DNA of 64,000 nt from Paracentrotus lividus (taxonomy: Eukaryota > Echinodermata > Echinoidea > Camarodonta > Echinidae), in contig CALNVZ010002100.1 of NCBI GenBank assembly GCA_940671915.1, positions 3,922,216 to 3,986,215 of the forward strand. Reading direction: 5' to 3'. Of this stretch, positions 62,152 to 64,000 are shown piece by piece. Each line of letters starts with the position of its first letter. Position 1 is the stretch's first letter. Under the pieces are notes generated by a model. It was not told where the DNA came from. It saw only the letters and a list, made by a program, of their open reading frames with translations, and ran no database searches. Made by a program: the position numbers and the translations under genes.

Positions 62152-63219
62152 TTCTTTCTTTCCCTCCACTACCTACACATGTTCTTATCTGTTTCATCTA
62201 CTTAAATTATTTTGTGGTTGTTTATATTCACTTTTTTTCGTCATTTTACCGATAAATTTACAACAGTGCAATAACCTCTCGCAGAAACATTAATATCTTG
62301 AACATATGAACTTTCTTAAAAAACAACAAAAGCGACAAACAACTCTAATGATTATTTTTATATGAAACAATGTCCTATATATATTAAGACTCTTTATCAT
62401 AACAAATCGCCTATTGTCACTATCTTGGAAATTGATACTTATGACTCGATATTTTTTTTCAAACGTTATAACGTCATGTTTGTATCTTTTTCCCTCTCTC
62501 TCCCTCCTTTTCTCTCACCTCCCTCCTCTTCCTCCCCCCCCCCTCTCTCTCTCCCCTGTATTTTCTTCCTAAAACTGTATTATAGACATGATCAAACATG
62601 ATTGTGATATCTGTCACATAAATTAATACTTTATCTCAATAATAGTAACCTGAAACCGACTATATGTAGACATATGAAAGCGCAAAGTGGGGAGGGGCTT
62701 TAATTCTTAAAAACAGACCATCATGATGTAATACCGATGTACGTCCATTAAATTAATAGAATGAACAAATTTAATTCAGACCTTTAATATTCGAGCGCGA
62801 ATCGCGACCTTAAAACTTTTGATCAATTTATTCAGACATTTTTTTTCATTGTATGCTACAGATATTCCTGTTTTAAAAATTGACAAAATTTGAGTGATTT
62901 CATTCATTCTTTAGCTATTTTTGCATTGTATGTGGGTGTATCCGTCCTTGGTCACATGACTTGAAGGGCCGGATGCTTAATTGTTTGTTTTTGTCCTTTC
63001 ACAAAACCAATAATTTGTTTTCGTTGTTAGCTTTATAATCTTTTTCTTGTCATTCCATTTTTTATTAATAAATAATGATCTTTATAATGTTATGATTGTG
63101 TTTCTGATTCAATTAAATTAAACATACAATTAAAAAAAATTGCATTTTATATTTGTTAACTTCGGATTTTTTTTCGGGGCGAAATTATATATTTGCCCCC
63201 CCCCCCCCAGGATCAACGC

Positions 63220-63277
<58 letters not shown>

Positions 63278-64000
63278 CAGAGGGTGGGAAGAGGAAGATA
63301 AGTGGGAAAATTGCGATAGAAGTTGGGGGGGCTTTATCCATATGGGCAGTGGCGTATATTTAGGGGGGACAGGGGGCACAGAATTTTCAGTTGGAAAAGA
63401 AGCCAAAAGGGCATTCTTTGTATCGAGGGTGCCCTTTTCCAAAAACAGAAATCATTCATGTTACGTTTAAGAAGTTTGAAGGGCTTCTTTGTAGTAAAAA
63501 AAAGAAGGATTTTTAGCTTAAGAAAAGGAGCACTTTTAGTAATGAAAAGGGGCACTTTAGAGGTGCATGAAAAAGTAGGGGACATTGTGCCCCTGCCCCC
63601 CCCCCGATTCCGCCGTTTCTTCATAATATATTATATACATGTACGGTGTCCGCTGGTTCATCTTTTCTCGGTTGTCTTTGCCCCCCACCCCCCCTCATCC
63701 TATGGATTGACGCCTCTGCTCTCCCCCCCTCTCCCCCACCCCTCTCTCTCTATCTCCCTCTCTTTCTCAGCTCTCTTTATATACTATGTCCCCCTCTTCC
63801 CTTTCTTTCATTTTTAATTATCTCTTTCTTCCATTTCCAAAATTTTTCTTACTTTCCTGCACCTTTTTCTCTATTTCTTTACCTCTCTTGTTCTAGCATT
63901 TTCTCCCTTTCCCCTATCATTTTTAAAAGCGAGTTGTTGTTCTACTTCTGTGCTCAACATATAATGTCATCATGGAAAACCTTTTGCGCAAAAAACTCAT
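58090..64000. other. intergenic DNA of copy 2
   Basis: Mirrors 45073-50985 with few differences, including the CACTGTAAAAAAT element (about 58635-59585), (TC)n at 60017-60035 and (GA)n at 63223-63272. No gene is seen. Confidence 0.7.

Larger units (their letters stand above)
51289..64000 (+). repeat. 13-kb tandem repeat, copy 2 (indel-rich, probably an assembly artefact)
   Basis: Colinear with 38297-50985, including the truncated CACGAG foldback arm (51385-51512), the Tc1-like element (about 51880-52560), the giant inverted repeat (about 52573-54963), the RTP-like exons and all microsatellites. Differences are mostly single-base insertions or deletions, many outside homopolymers, densest in 51.3-55 kb and sparser later. 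That pattern is typical of unpolished long reads. The copy runs off the window end. Confidence 0.93.

Noticed and set aside
63323-63817. 164-codon frame near the window end
   Set aside because: It crosses G/C homopolymers and low-complexity DNA in the indel-rich copy and is not preserved as one frame in copy 1 (50300-50880).

Overview
The window is eukaryotic, about 64% A+T or more by eye, with introns, 3' untranslated sequence and very dense non-coding repeats. Gene content (a tau/MAP-type microtubule-binding repeat, ELAC1, a double-hotdog thioesterase pair, an RTP-type 3CxxC zinc protein) fits an animal. Two foldback transposons with tandem-repeat arms and 8-bp target duplications recall the TU elements described in sea urchins, so an echinoderm is my best guess; this is inference, not proof.

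Layout: (1) 1-814, + strand, the last two coding exons of a MAP2/MAP4/tau-family gene. (2) 815-6101, its 3' UTR and convergent intergenic DNA. (3) 12440-6102, minus strand, a complete nine-exon ELAC1 (short tRNase Z, 360 aa) whose introns carry local copies of pieces of its own exons. (4) 12441-16562, a repeat-filled divergent intergenic stretch with one foldback transposon (14088-15485). (5) 16563-26000, + strand, two tandem copies of a large exon coding for a FatA/FatB-like double-hotdog thioesterase. Only one first exon is visible. (6) 18.3-39.5 kb, an old tandem segmental duplication (thioesterase exon plus downstream DNA), broken up by Tc1-like non-autonomous elements, foldbacks, a 64-bp x 8 minisatellite, a tRNA-like gene with anticodon TCA, and a second foldback transposon (36170-38522) whose empty site is preserved in the other copy. 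(7) 39.56-41.90 kb, a giant inverted repeat with about 1.06-kb arms. (8) 42809-45072, + strand, a three-exon gene for a 218-aa receptor-transporting-protein (RTP)-like membrane protein, with a 20-N assembly gap in its first intron. (9) 45.1-51.3 kb, intergenic DNA.

From about 51289 to the end, the sequence repeats 38297-50985 head to tail, but with many scattered single-base insertions and deletions that break the RTP-like reading frame. This looks like unpolished long-read gap filling or a retained haplotype rather than a real second gene; treat everything after 51.29 kb with caution.

The genes do not form an evident pathway; they are independent housekeeping or membrane functions separated by transposon-derived DNA.
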